A stretch of 64,000 nt of DNA. It comes from Lytechinus pictus. Taxonomy: Eukaryota > Echinodermata > Echinoidea > Temnopleuroida > Toxopneustidae. The notes beneath the pieces were generated by a model that was not told the DNA's origin, did not search any database, and saw only the letters and a program-made list of their open reading frames with translations. Shown here piece after piece: positions 46,425 through 58,542 of this stretch (positions are counted from its first letter, which is position 1; the number at the start of each line of letters is the position of its first letter). The stretch covers positions 17,871,001 to 17,935,000 of the forward strand of contig NC_087257.1 of the NCBI RefSeq assembly GCF_037042905.1, read 5' to 3'. A program made the translations under genes and the position numbers.

Positions 46425-47290
46425 AATAAAACGGGTCCTCTCAGGTGACAGGGGCACAGAACACGTTCGTGGGGGAACTTTTCTTAGGTAATTAAAAGGG
46501 GCACTGATACGTACGACAAAGGACTCCTATAAGAATGTAAGGGAGCAATATCATTGCTCAGACATAAAACGAGTCCTTTTCAGGTGAAAGAGGCGCAGAA
46601 CACGTTCGTGAGGGGCACTTTTCTCCGAACTTTTCCTGGGTAAAAAGGGACACTGATTCGAAAAAGCGCACTTGAAAGGCATGGGAGCACTTGCTCAGAC
46701 ATTAAACGGGTCGATTCTTCTCAGGTGAAAGGGGCACCGGACATGTTCGCGAGGGGGGAATTTTTCGTTTAAATTTGGCACTGGTACGAGATATGGCACT
46801 TGATAACACATACAGCGGGTCCTTGTCAGGTGAAAAGGGAACATAACACGCAGTGGCGTACCTAGGATGTTCCACAGGGGGGGGGCAAAACCGTCCGCCA
46901 AAATATTTGACATGCAAAAAAAAAAAAAAAAAGTCTTCAATCACATATAAAGGAGATTTCGTACCAGAAAAAAAATTGACAAGCAAAAAAAAAGCTCGTC
47001 AGGGGGGGGGGGCGAAAAAGGTTTTCAAGCTCATCAGGGGGGCAGACTGCCCCCTGCCCCCCGTAGGTACGCTAGTGATAACACGTCCGTGAGGGGCATT
47101 TTTTTTAAAATAAAAATTATACGAGAAAGGGAACTTGGTAACACCTAAAACCGGTCCTCTTCCGATGAAAGAGGCGCAGTACACGTTCGTGAGGGGGCAT
47201 TTTCATGCGTAAAAACTGTACTCTTTCAGTGCTTCAAAAAGTGGGGGGGGGGGCACTGTGATCGACCCCCAGGATCACCGCCCCTGAAAG
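46425..47290 (+). repeat. Minisatellite of ~110-145-bp GTTCGTGAGGGGC units
   Basis: About five units share CAGGTGAAAGGGGC, ACACGTTCGTGAGGGG and a CACTKRTACGA-like motif. The fourth is interrupted by the hAT element at 46851-47077. Confidence 0.7.
46851..47077. mobile_element. hAT-type MITE with perfect 8-bp target duplication
   Basis: It starts CAGTGGCGTACCTAGG and ends CCGTAGGTACGCTAGTG. ATAACACG flanks both sides (46843-46850 and 47078-47085). Confidence 0.88.
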
Positions 47291-48122
47291 GAAAATTGAG
47301 AATAAAGATTGTCAATGAGAATTATGCCTCGCTGGTTATGACAAACGATGAGGCTCTTCCCGGCCGTACTGAGGAGAAAAACAAATTTTGATAGCACCGC
47401 TTCCACAAATAAAGGCAATGGACCCAATATTTGGTTTGGGTGAAATTGGGTCTTTTGTACTCACCTTCGTGTCATCTTTATATAACGGACAATTTTTTCA
47501 TCATCATCCATCAACTATGATATCAAAAATCTCTCCAATAAAATAATGTATTGTTACTCCGCCACCAATGACCATAGGCCTATATAATTGAGATAGATGA
47601 AAGTATCAGAGTAGTACGTGATCTTTGCTGGTCTTATTCATGTGACTTCAGCTTTTCCTTCCAAACACGTAGCGTCGTCGTGACAAACAATGGAATGGAG
47701 ATAATTAGCTCTGCAGAAATTTAGATGTTTGTAGACGTGATTCGTCGTTAGAATGTCCAATAGAAGTTTATGCGGCGACGTTGTGTGAGATCTTGCGAGA
47801 GATGCGTTTTGGTATCAATGAGTTGGTAGAAAGGTACATTTCTTCAGCCTGTCGCCTATAAGATGTAAATAATTATGATTCTGTTTTATAATCATTAGCA
47901 TCCCGGATGCGACACAACGTTCGAAGCGTCCCCAGGGAGGTCTAGGCCAAATACTTTAAAATATTCATTTCTTTTCTACATAGGGCCTATTGACTTCACT
48001 GACTGCTTATAATCCATCCTATAATGATGGATCCATGCATGTCCTTCTGTCATTGAGTTTACTTAAACTTTTATTTTCTGATTATAAATCGGGTAAAATC
48101 AAAGGAATCCATCGCTGACATT
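47290..48122. other. Upstream region of the receptor gene
   Basis: No gene or element recognised. It probably contains the promoter and leader of the receptor at 48123, but no clear core motif was found. Confidence 0.4.
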
Positions 48123-49340
48123 ATGACAAGAGGAGCCGTGCTTTACCCAACTGCAGCAGTTGTCATAATTGCACTAATAGAAACAATTATCATTACCGTG
48201 ACTGTCTTTGGAAACGTCTTCGTGATTGTGGCTTATGTTCGAGACTCGCGTATTCGATCTAAAAATGGAAATCTCTTTATTCTGAATCTCGCTATAACGG
48301 ACTTTTTTATCGGTGCATTCAGTCTAACTTTCAACCTATCAAGGTTCATCGTGGGGCATTGGCCACTTGGTGAAATTGTTTGTAGGTTATGGCTAGTCCT
48401 GGACTATACGGTGAGCTGGGTGTCTATTCTAACCATGGCTTACATCAGCTGGGACCGTTACTGCATGGTTACCATGGGTCTCAAGTACAAACTATACCAG
48501 ACCAAGAAGAGGGTAGGGCTGATTCTTACGTCAACATGGACGATCGTAATAGGTTTCTTCTCCTTTCTAGAGTTCACCTGGAGTTTCATGACCGGTCAAA
48601 CTGATGCGGATCACACTGAAACATGCAGAATGGCGTTCGTCTACAACCGTTTTGCGACATTGTTCATCAACTTTATTTCCTTTATCACCGTACTTGCCGT
48701 CGCAATCGTGTTGAACTGTTTCGTCTACCTAAACATTCGGAGAAGAACAAAGGAAAGTGGTGACCGTCAAACTCCCACGTATTGCAATGAACAGATTCCA
48801 AAGCAAACCTCTGATGCTGTCACCAAGAAACCCATATGTACTAGCTTGCATGTCAAAGGTTTTTGTCATCAAAAGTCGAACTTAGGGAAAACGATTTCGC
48901 CTACTGTCGGTGACACTCGGAGCACTGAGGCTGCGAGATCGAAGCGAGACGCAGGCATCAACAGCTTTGAGATGACGTCCCCTGATGCAATTAGAATACA
49001 CCTACGAGACAAGAATAGCAGAAACAGACTAGCCAAGCATCGAAAAGCATCCATCGTTTTGAGTATCCTCACAGGATGCTTCATACTCTTCTGGACACCT
49101 TACAAAATAATGACCATCGTCTTTTCCTTCTGCGGATCCAGCTGTGCTTCTGCTGTTTTGTGGGAGGTTCTAGAAGTTATGGTATGGTGCAACTCGACTG
49201 TAAACCCATTCATTTATGCTGCCACGAATGTCCATTTTCGCAGAAACTTTAGCCACTTTCTGTTTCTTGACCGTTGGCCATGCGGAACAGTTTCTCGTAA
49301 AGATCACCATACGGCTGAAGCCCACGGAACAGGCAACTAG
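48123..49340 (+). CDS. Class A GPCR, histamine H3/H4 receptor-like, intronless
   Basis: 405 residues with seven hydrophobic segments. TM1 GNVFVIVAYVRDSRIRSKNG, TM2 LNLAITDFFIGAF and pre-TM3 WPLGEIVCRLWLVLDYTVSW resemble the histamine H3 receptor (LNLAISDFLVGAF, CKLWLVVDY). The amine-binding Asp 3.32 is present (VLDY), with a DRY box (WDRYCMV), FVYLNIRRRT after TM5, FWTPYK in TM6 and NPFIY in TM7. TM5 lacks the usual Pro 5.50 (Val) and the H3-type Glu 5.46 (Ser). The third loop is about 110 residues, basic and Ser/Thr-rich. There is no signal peptide and no Asn-X-Ser/Thr in the very short N-terminus. It is probably an aminergic receptor, but the ligand cannot be named. AATAAA at about 49809 may end the transcript. 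Confidence 0.9.
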   Translation: MTRGAVLYPTAAVVIIALIETIIITVTVFGNVFVIVAYVRDSRIRSKNGNLFILNLAITDFFIGAFSLTFNLSRFIVGHWPLGEIVCRLWLVLDYTVSWVSILTMAYISWDRYCMVTMGLKYKLYQTKKRVGLILTSTWTIVIGFFSFLEFTWSFMTGQTDADHTETCRMAFVYNRFATLFINFISFITVLAVAIVLNCFVYLNIRRRTKESGDRQTPTYCNEQIPKQTSDAVTKKPICTSLHVKGFCHQKSNLGKTISPTVGDTRSTEAARSKRDAGINSFEMTSPDAIRIHLRDKNSRNRLAKHRKASIVLSILTGCFILFWTPYKIMTIVFSFCGSSCASAVLWEVLEVMVWCNSTVNPFIYAATNVHFRRNFSHFLFLDRWPCGTVSRKDHHTAEAHGTGN

Positions 49341-49989
49341 TAAAACGGTTTTAGGCAGTGCTGGTGGACACAATTCCCTACTCCAAATGGACTTGGAATT
49401 TTCTGTATCTGGAAACTTTGTATGTGTAAGTCTTGACTGTGACCGTTTTACAATTTCTTTAATGCATTATCAAGCCGAATAGAAAAAAATGAATGCTACC
49501 CTTTCAACAATCGCCACTCAATTAAGTGTAACATTACCTTAACAGTGACTTAAGTAGATTACAGAGGAGAAATGTATTTCAATTGGAATTGATATGGCTT
49601 TTTGGATAAAAACATAATCTCATAATCTGATATTATGGTTTTACAACTATACAGCAAATTGAAAGTATTGTGTGATTGTTTTAGAGTGTATATAGGCAGT
49701 TATGCCATTGTCATAATTAGATTAATGTTGTTTATTTTGAAATTCTGAAATAGGCCTATAGAGAGAAATGAAGAGGGGAGGGGGCAAATTATAATTATGG
49801 TACAATCGAATAAAGCTGCCACTTTTTCCTGAACGTCTTGTTAATGCATAGGTAAAGCCTATTGTTTGTAAAAAAAAATACCTGGGTTTTGCATGTTCAT
49901 TTTTGTCTGTGTTTCATTCTACACGCGATCTTCATAAGATATGAATGTATACTGCTGGTCCAATAACATAAAATGTGTTAGAATTTGAA

Positions 49990-50240
49990 TGTTAATAATG
50001 ATAATAATAATAACGTTTTATTTACCCAGGGTAGCTACTTCAGTTAGGAAACTGCTCTACCAGTGGGCCCTGCATAACATAATATGTTATTATTACCCTA
50101 GTCCAATCTAAATGCTAAGCGCCTAGCAAGAAGGCAGAAGGTCCCATTTTTATAAGTCTTTGATATGAATCGGCCAGGGATGGAATCCACAACCTCCCGA
50201 TCATGAGGCGGGCACTCTACCACTGAGCTCTACGACTGAT
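49990..50240 (-). mobile_element. tRNA-derived SINE
   Basis: Minus-strand head GTAGAGCTCAGTGGTAGAG (A box) and GGTTGTGGATTCCATCCC (degenerate B box). The left end has ATAATAATAA and a region like other SINE tails here. Confidence 0.65.
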
Positions 50241-51269
50241 GACACTATTGTTACTAGTTCCATTTTCGCTAATGTCATCTGTCGACTTTGTTATTTATTA
50301 TATGCATAGTTGTTCAAAATCTGTTGTAATTTAATTCGGATTTGCCACATCAATAATAAATCCATAATTAATTATCCAAGAATTTTTAACATGTTGCAAC
50401 TTTTCATAATTATTTTGTACTTGCCTAATTTGTTTTTAATTTTCACATACGTACGCTCAGCTTTACACATCTACGCAAGATATGAATGTATACCAATGTG
50501 GGTCACATTCGGGGCCGCGGAACCACAGGCCGCACCCCCTCTTTTTTAACCGTGAACAAAAATCGTAAAATCAGCATCTAATTGTGATTTTTGGAATGGT
50601 CAGCGCCCCGGCCCGGCACTTTGGGCTCAGCCGAAACTGCATGAATTGAAAGAGTAGAACAAGAGTAGATGGATGTGCAGGAATATTCGGCCACCGTACA
50701 TACTTTTGTTTGTTGCTGAAAAGCGGAAAAAACTATACGTATATGGGGAGTGGCAGTATAACTATAGTGTTCACCCTTATTTCGACCAGGAGCTAGGAAA
50801 TTTTGTGTCATCAATTTGAAAGAAATAAGATTACTTTTCATAAATTATATACCTACTTCTACTTAAATTTAATACGCGAATAGATATACACTTTCATACT
50901 TTCTGCCAAGAAACAGACGAGTCCTATAGCCGAGGAGTTGGGGGAACGGGGTAGGGAAAAGGTGTGGGAAACAAACAGGAAAGGCAAATAATTTAGTCAT
51001 TCTGCCTCTAGTGCATAAAGGAATTTTTTGTATGAAGTGAGAAAGGACGTCTCGATCGGGTTTTATTGAAAAAAAAAGAGAAAAACTATATGAAAATTGC
51101 TACTCGCCTAATTCTTCTCTTTTCCTCTCCCCCTTTTTTTTTTTTTTTTTTTTTTGGGGGGGGGAGGGGGCAACGCTCCTGTCTATATACATGCCTGCAG
51201 GTATGAAATGTATTTTTTTCTTTCGTGATCATTAGCAAGGGGGGGGGGGGACTCGGAGCATTGCTCCCC
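50241..51269. other. Intergenic stretch without recognised genes
   Basis: AT-rich DNA, then a T/G-run block around 51130-51175 that looks like a degraded hAT-type end. No coding region seen. Confidence 0.5.
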
Positions 51270-51670
51270 CTGGGGGGGGGGCAGTCAAATATATTGTTGT
51301 ACACATGCGTGACCCCCATAAACGCGTTTATAGGGGTATTTTTTTCAGTTTAGGACGCGGGTATCAAAATTACAGATTTTCAAAGAAAAGGGCGGCCGGG
51401 GTCAAACGTATTAAGGGTATGTTTATTTTCCAAAGTTTTTTTAAGACTAGCCAAACGTGTTTAGGGTATGTTTTTTCCCCAAGCTTTTCCCGGGGTAATA
51501 TTCTGGCGACAACTTGTTTAGGGGCCAAAATGTGTAAATAAAGCCCGCAGAAAAAAAAACTTGTTTAGGGGGTTATTTTACACACAGAGAAAAACTCGTT
51601 TAGGGGGTGTTGGGAAATAATTTGGTCGCACATGTGTACAGCAATACATTTGACTGCCCCTCCCCCTAAA
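51270..51670. mobile_element. Foldback element with CGTTTAGGGGG internal units
   Basis: GGGGGGCAGTCAAATATATT on the left and the complement of ACATTTGACTGCCCCTCCCC on the right form inverted ends. Between them short units ending in (A)CGTTTAGGG repeat about five times. Confidence 0.6.
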
Positions 51671-52095
51671 AATATAAATTTCATGAAAATTTGATGTATA
51701 TATAAAATGAGAAAGTCATTAGATTTTAAAAAGGTACTCCGGGCAGAAAAAAATTATATCTGCATCAATAGAGCAAAATTGACAGAGCCAAACGCTGAAA
51801 CTTTCATCAGAATTTGATGAATGAAGGAAGTTATTGAATTTCAAAATTTAGCAATATTTTGTGAGATCGGTTGAATACATATGCCATCATAAATATGTAA
51901 TATGTTGGCTGATGATATTCAAATTTTTCCTTTCTCTTACATGATTGTATGCTATTATTTCATATTTTCATACATGCATGATAATATGTATCCCTAGTAA
52001 CAAAATAAGTTGCAGCAATTATTATTTTACACATTAAAATCAGTAGTTAATCGGTTTTTTTTATTATTCATAGAATTTGATTAAACTATTCACTT

Positions 52096-55000
52096 AATAG
52101 TCCGGGTTATAATTGAGCAAGGTGCCACTCGGAAAAGGAGAATTTTTCATATAGTGCTACTAGACCAGTTTTTTACGCTGAATATAAATATATGAGGTAA
52201 ACAGGCTGTATCCTGAAAATTAACCTGTGAGGGCGCTTTATTCCAAATGGCCGCCATATTTTCCGAAAATTTGAATATTCGTACATAGATTTTGACATAA
52301 ACATCCAATCGCCATAAAATTTGTGTCATATGAAAGCCAAATAAATTTCATACATTTTGGTACTATTTATAGGGGATAAATAGGTCATTTAGCTGAGATA
52401 GTAAGTAGAAAACTGCATTTTTTGTAATTTTTTTCTAAAAATTGAAAATTTTGCAAATACATGATTTTACATAATTCTAAGAAAAATGAATCAATTACCT
52501 TGAAATGTTCCATAAAACTGTATCGATATACTATTATCATGTGGATGAAATTCCAACTCTGTATCGTTTTCTTAGCAAATTTATAAGGTATCAAACTTGA
52601 ATTCTTCAATATCAGAAATGTCGCTTTTCGTATGCATTTCCATAGACTAATACGTATAACAGTCATGTATAATACATGTATGTATAATGTATACCGGTGG
52701 TTAAAAATTAAATGCAATCTCTGCTTTTTAACCACTTGGAGAGTTAAGAGTTGGCCTTTCTATATCAGCTATATAAAAAAAATGTTGGCACATCAAGGCC
52801 TGACCCTCTCATGGGGGTGGGGGTGTCGAAGTCACCCGCCCCCCTGCCCTTTGCTTTATCATGTTGTTGTATATTGCCTATTTGTTGGAAAAATAACAGT
52901 TTTTTGGAGCACCCATGGAGGCAAAAACAGGCATTTCTGCTATATATACAGTACAGCCACTTTGGTTGCTTTGAAACCACTCTTAGGGGAAATAGTAGGC
53001 TGTGTTCTACCAGCTACATCTAAAGAAGTAAAGAAGTGGCACATCGAAGCCTACCCCTCTCGGGGGGGGGGGGGGGGGGGAGCTTTTGCTTAATATTGCC
53101 AATTTATTTGAAAATTCACAATTTTGGACCAACATTGAGGCCAAAAAGCATTTGTGCTTTGTTGTACACCCCATTTGATTGATTTGAAACCACTTATAGA
53201 GGAGAGAGTAGAGTTTGTTCTACCAGCTACATATAAATAAGCGCTGGCATGTCGAACCCTATATAGCCCTCTCAGGGGTTGTCTAAGTCAACCCCCTCTC
53301 TATATTATGTATATTGCCTATTTTATTGGATATTTCACCATTTTGGTTCACCCATTGAGGCAAAAGCGCGTTTCTACTATACTGTATAGTACAGCAAATT
53401 TTATTTTCTTGCAATGACTTGGAGAGGAAAGAGTAGGCTTTGCTCTATTAGCTCCATATAAAGAAGTGTTGGCAAATCGAAGCCTATCTCCTTCAGGCGG
53501 CTGTAAAAGTTACCCCACTAATTTTCTGTATTTTGCTATTTTGTTGAAAATTCACCATTTTGGAGCCCCCATTGAAGCAAAAAGGCATCTCTGATATATA
53601 GTTCTGCCACTTTTACTGCCTTGAAACCAATTAAGGAGGTAAGAATATGCTTTGCTCTATCAGCTACATATAAAGAAGTGCTGGCACATTGAAGCTTACC
53701 CATCTGTGCGGCTGTCAAACCATCCCATGAACCCCTTTTGCATTATTGCTTAATTATTTGAAAATTCACAATTTTTGAGCCCCCATCGAGGCAATATGCA
53801 CTTCTGCTATATAAAACACCCGATTTCATTTTCTTGAAACCACTTGGAGAGGAAAGAGTAGGTTCCCCTCTTTCAGCTATATATGTCGAATAGCTGCCAT
53901 ATCGAAGCCTGACCCACTTCAGGGGACTATAGGTGTTACTCCACATTTCTTTACGATATTTGCCAATTCATTGAAAAACTCGCCATTTTGGAGCCCCCAT
54001 TGAGGCCAAAAATGTATTTCTGGTATATAGTAGAGCCACTTCTTTATATATAGCTGATAGAAGAAAGCCTACTCTTTCCTCTCCAAGTAGTTTCAAGGCG
54101 GTAATAGTGGCAGAACTATATATCAGAACCGCCTTTTTGCCTCAATGGGGGCTCCAAAATGGTGATTTTTCCAATAAATAAGCAATAATGAAAAAAGGGT
54201 GGGGTGATTTTAACAGCCTTCTGATGGGGATATGCTTTTATTTTCGAGCATTTCTTTATATGCAGCTGTTAAAGCAAAGCCTATTTTTCTCTCCAAGTGG
54301 TTTCAAGGGTGAAAAAAGACAGAACTATATATCAGAAATGCCTTTTTGCCTCAATTAGGGCTCCAAAATGGTGAATTTCAAGGGGGGGGGGTAATTTTGA
54401 CTGTCCCCTGAAGGGAGTAGGCTTTTATTTTCCAGCACATCTTCATATGTAGCTGATAGAGCAAAGCCTATTCTTTCCTCTCCAAGTGGTTTCAAGGTAG
54501 TAAAAAAGGCAGAATTATAATCAGAAATTACTTTTTGCCTCGATGGGGGCTTCAAAATGGTGAATTTTTCAATAAATAGGCAATAATGCAAAAGGGATGG
54601 GGTAATTTCGACAGCCTCTCGAAGGGGGTAGGCTTTCATTTGCCAGCACTTCTTTAAATGTGGCTGATAAGGCAAACCTATTCTTTCCTCCCTAAGTGGT
54701 TTCAAGGCAGTAACAGTGGTATAACTAAATATCAGAACGCCTTTTTGCATAAATGGGGGCTCCAAAATTGTGAATTTTCCAATAAATAGGCGATAATGCA
54801 AAAGGGATGGGGTGATTTCAACAGCCTCCCGGAGGGGGTAGGCTTTTATTTGCCAGCACTTGTTTATATGTATCTGATAGAGCAAAGCCTACTCTTTCCT
54901 ATCCAAGTAATTGCAAGAAAATAAAATTTGCTGTACTATATAGTAGCAACGCCCTTTTGCCTCAATGGGTGATTCAAATTGGTGTAATTTCCAATACATA

Positions 55001-56438
55001 GGCAATATAAATAATATAGAGGGGGAGAGGTTGACTAAGACAGCTCCTGAGAGGGCTAGGTTTCGATGTGCAAGCGCTTCTTAATAATAAATATGTAGCT
55101 GATAGACCAAAGCCCACGCTTTCCTCTCCAAGTAATAGCAAGAAAATAAAATTGGCTGTATGATATATAGTAGAAATGCCCTTATGCCTCAATGGGTGAT
55201 CCAAAATGGTGAAATTTCCAATAAATAGGCAATATACATGATATAGAGGAGGGGAGGGGGGGGGGGTGACTTAGACAGTACCTGAGAGGGCTAGGGTTCG
55301 ATGTGCTTGCGCTTATTTATGTAGCTGGTAGAACGAACTCTACTCTTTCAAATCAATAAAATGGGGTGTACTATCAAGCACAAACGCTTTTTTGCCTCAA
55401 TGTTGAGTCCAAAATGGTGAATTTCCAAATAAATTAGCAATAAGCAAAAGGGTAGGGGTGACTTCCACAGCCCCCCCCCCCGAGAGGGGTAGGCTTCGAT
55501 GTGCTACTTCTTTTGATGTAGCTGGTAGAACAAAGCCTACTCTTTTCCTCTTCAAGTGGTTTTAAAGTAATTAAAGTGGCTGTACTGTATAACAGAAATG
55601 CCTTTTGCCTCAATGGGTGCTTAAAAAAAAATGATTTTCCAATTTTCCAATAAATAGGCAATATACAACAACATGATAATAGCCACCGGGGGGGGGGGGG
55701 GACTTCGACACCCCCACCCCCATGAGAGGGTCAGGCCTTGATGTGCCAACATTTTTTATGTAGCTGATAGAGAAATGCCAACTGTTAACTCTCCAAGTGG
55801 TTAAAAAGCAGAGATAATTGCATTTAATTTTTAACTACCGGTATACATTATATAAACATGTACTATACATGTTATACGTATTAGTCTATGGAAATGCATA
55901 CAAAAAGCGACATTTCTGAAATTGAAGTATTCAAGTTTGATACCTTATAAATTTGCTTTAAAAAATGATACAGAGTTAGAATTTCATGCACATGATAATA
56001 GCATATCAATACAGTTTTATGGAACATTTCAAGTTAATTGCTTCATTTTTCTTAGAATTATGTAAAATCATGTATTTGCAAAATTTTTAATTTTTGGGAA
56101 AACATTATAAAAAAATGCACTTTTCTACTTAAAATCTCTGCCAAATGACCTACTTTTCCCTTATAAATAGTATCAAATTGTAGGAAATTTATTTGGCTTT
56201 CATATAACACTAATTTTATGGCAATTGAATGCTTATGTCAAAATCTATGTACGAATATTCAAATTTTCGGAAAATATGGCGGCCATTTTGGAAAAAGCGC
56301 CCTCACAGGTTAATTTTCAGGATACAGCCTGTTTATCTCATATATTCATATTCAGCGTAAAAAAACTGGTCTAGTAGCACTATATGAAAATTTCTCCTTC
56401 TCCGAGTGGCACCTTGCTCAATTATAACCCGGACTATA
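52096..56438. mobile_element. Giant foldback element, 4.3 kb, built of inverted tandem units
   Basis: The ends TAGTCCGGGTTATAATTGAG and the complement match with only scattered changes over ~650 bp. Inside, the left arm has about six 205-250-bp units (TGGCACATCGAAGCC-type starts at about 52790, 53040, 53245, 53470, 53685, 53895). The right arm has about eight such units in reverse orientation. The axis lies near 54030. No transposase frame was seen. Confidence 0.85.
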
Positions 56439-56796
56439 AGGTAATACAAACTATACGGAGATATGACACTTAATCAGCTTGCTCACTGAATATTCATGAA
56501 GACATATGCATAGAACAGACTGTTTCACCAAAAGGAGGCAAAATCTTCCAACTTTAAACTGTCGTAACTTTGTTATTCCTTGTCCCTTGGTGATATTTTC
56601 AGTGTATTGTTTGTCTGATTTGTCTTCATTTGCTCAAACCATTTTATTTCAGCCTACTTAAGATATTTCTTGCTGCAGTTATTTTGTTACGAGGGAGGCA
56701 TTTCAAACACACATGCATGACAAGAATAAAATAATTCTGATTTCATGTAACAGCATAATAAAAACGAAAGTGGAGACATTATAACGTCAGCCCACC

Positions 56797-57155
56797 CACT
56801 AGCGTACCTAACGGGGGGGGGCAGGGGGCAGACTGTCCCCCTGACGAGTCACAATTCATGCAGGGGACATATCCCTGCCCCCCTGACGAGTCACAACTGA
56901 TCCAGGGGACGTGCCCCCCCCCTTTTTGAGAAGCCAAATTAATAATATGTAATGTAAAAATGCAATGAAAACTGACGTGTGCCCCCTCTTTTGAACCTGA
57001 ACACCTTTTTTTTTTTTGCTGGTCAAATTTTTTTCTGGTAAGAAATCCTTCTTTTTTGGTTGAAGACCCTTTTTTTTGCTTGTCAAAATTTTTTCTGGTA
57101 AAAAATATCCTCCAAAAAATTTGCCCCCCTTTTGGAAAATCTAGGTACGCCAGTG
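56797..57155. mobile_element. hAT-type MITE with perfect 8-bp target duplication
   Basis: It starts CACTAGCGTACCTAACG and ends CTAGGTACGCCAGTG. AGCCCACC flanks both sides (56789-56796, 57156-57163). The interior has two direct CCCCCTGACGAGTCACAA units. Confidence 0.88.
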
Positions 57156-58542
57156 AGCCCACCTAATGAATATTCATAACGGCGTGCAATATAATTGGCT
57201 TTTATGAAAAATTACTAAAATTTAGAATTCGATAATTTCGTTATTTGTTATCAGATTTTGATGAAATATTCAGCGTTTTCCTCTATTTATTCAGATATAA
57301 TTATTTTCAGCCCGGAGTACCCCTTTAAATACCATTCTTTTCAAAATACATAAATGGATAACAAATAAACCCTGGAATTTGTGTGTTGTCTCATACATAT
57401 ACTTTAATCCTGTTACTGTGCATTTGACCTAGAATTGCGGCCTTTTTATCATTTGGGGATTCCAAAGTTTTGCCGCAAATACCAGTTCCTATGTGCATTA
57501 CGAAAAAATAATTACATTTTGCCTTCACGCGACAGTTCCTCCACTGTCAAAAATTACAACCGGAACGAATATTATCTTTGAAAGTTATATAAACACTGGG
57601 TTTCGTGTTGATAGAAGTAATTTCTGTAGACAGGAGGTTTTTTTATAACATAGTTCTCCTAATCTATACAATGCAGTACAAGGCTATATACACACCAATC
57701 AGATGTGTTTGCATAGATTACTAGTAGTCATTCGTTGGTTTTTTCCCGCTCTGAATAGGACTATTCAAATTTTTAGGGATATTCCCTTTTCATTAATGCA
57801 TGCTCTGAACATAAATATTAAATATTGATTTACCGGTGTTTTGATGAGACTTTTGTCCATTAGTAATGAATATCTATTTCTAAGCATTAAATTTTGAAAT
57901 CAAGTAATATTTCAGATCCGGTGTTCGGATACTTGTATTTACTCCAGTTTGTTTGCTCTACAGGGTGTTTCTAAAAAAAAGGGTAACGGAAGTTCAAATG
58001 TCAGCAAAATCAAGAATAAATGATTTATTCTTGTGATTTTTGTCTCGTCTACATAGCAGAGTGAGACTATACAGGCGCCGCTTTTCCGACGGAGGCGGCG
58101 GCGTCGTCAATATTGAACTCTTAACCAAGGTTAAGTTTTTGAAATATCATAACTTAAAAAGTATATAGACCTAGTTCATGAAACTTCGACATTAGGATAA
58201 TCAAGTATTACTGGGCACCCTGTTTAAGTTTCCGGTCACATGACCAAGGTCAAAGGTCACTTAGGGTCAATGAACTTAGACCATGTTGGGGTAATCAATA
58301 TCGACAAGGTTAAGTTAAAGGTTAAGTTTTTGATGATGTTATAATATAGACCTCGTCCAGGAAACTTGCAATTGGACATAAGGGTAATCAAGCATTACTG
58401 ATCATTCTGCCTGAGTTTCAGGTCACATGATCGAGGTCATATCTCTTAGGGTTAACGAATTTTGGCCATGTTACGGGTATGCGTGGATTTGTCATATATA
58501 ACTTAGAAAGTTTATATCTCGTTCATGAAACATAGACATAAG

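Larger units (their letters stand above)
51730..57330. mobile_element. Interrupted MITE (AAAGGTACTCCGGGC ends) hosting other elements
   Basis: The left arm is AAAGGTACTCCGGGC followed by AATTATATCTG and TTTCATCAGAATTTGATGA. The right arm (57180-57330) is the complement, ending GCCCGGAGTACCCCTTTA. The arms are separated by a 4.3-kb foldback element and a hAT MITE. Confidence 0.7.

Noticed and set aside
46853-47092. Open frames across the hAT element and minisatellite
   Set aside because: They span repeat junctions and G-runs and resemble no known protein.
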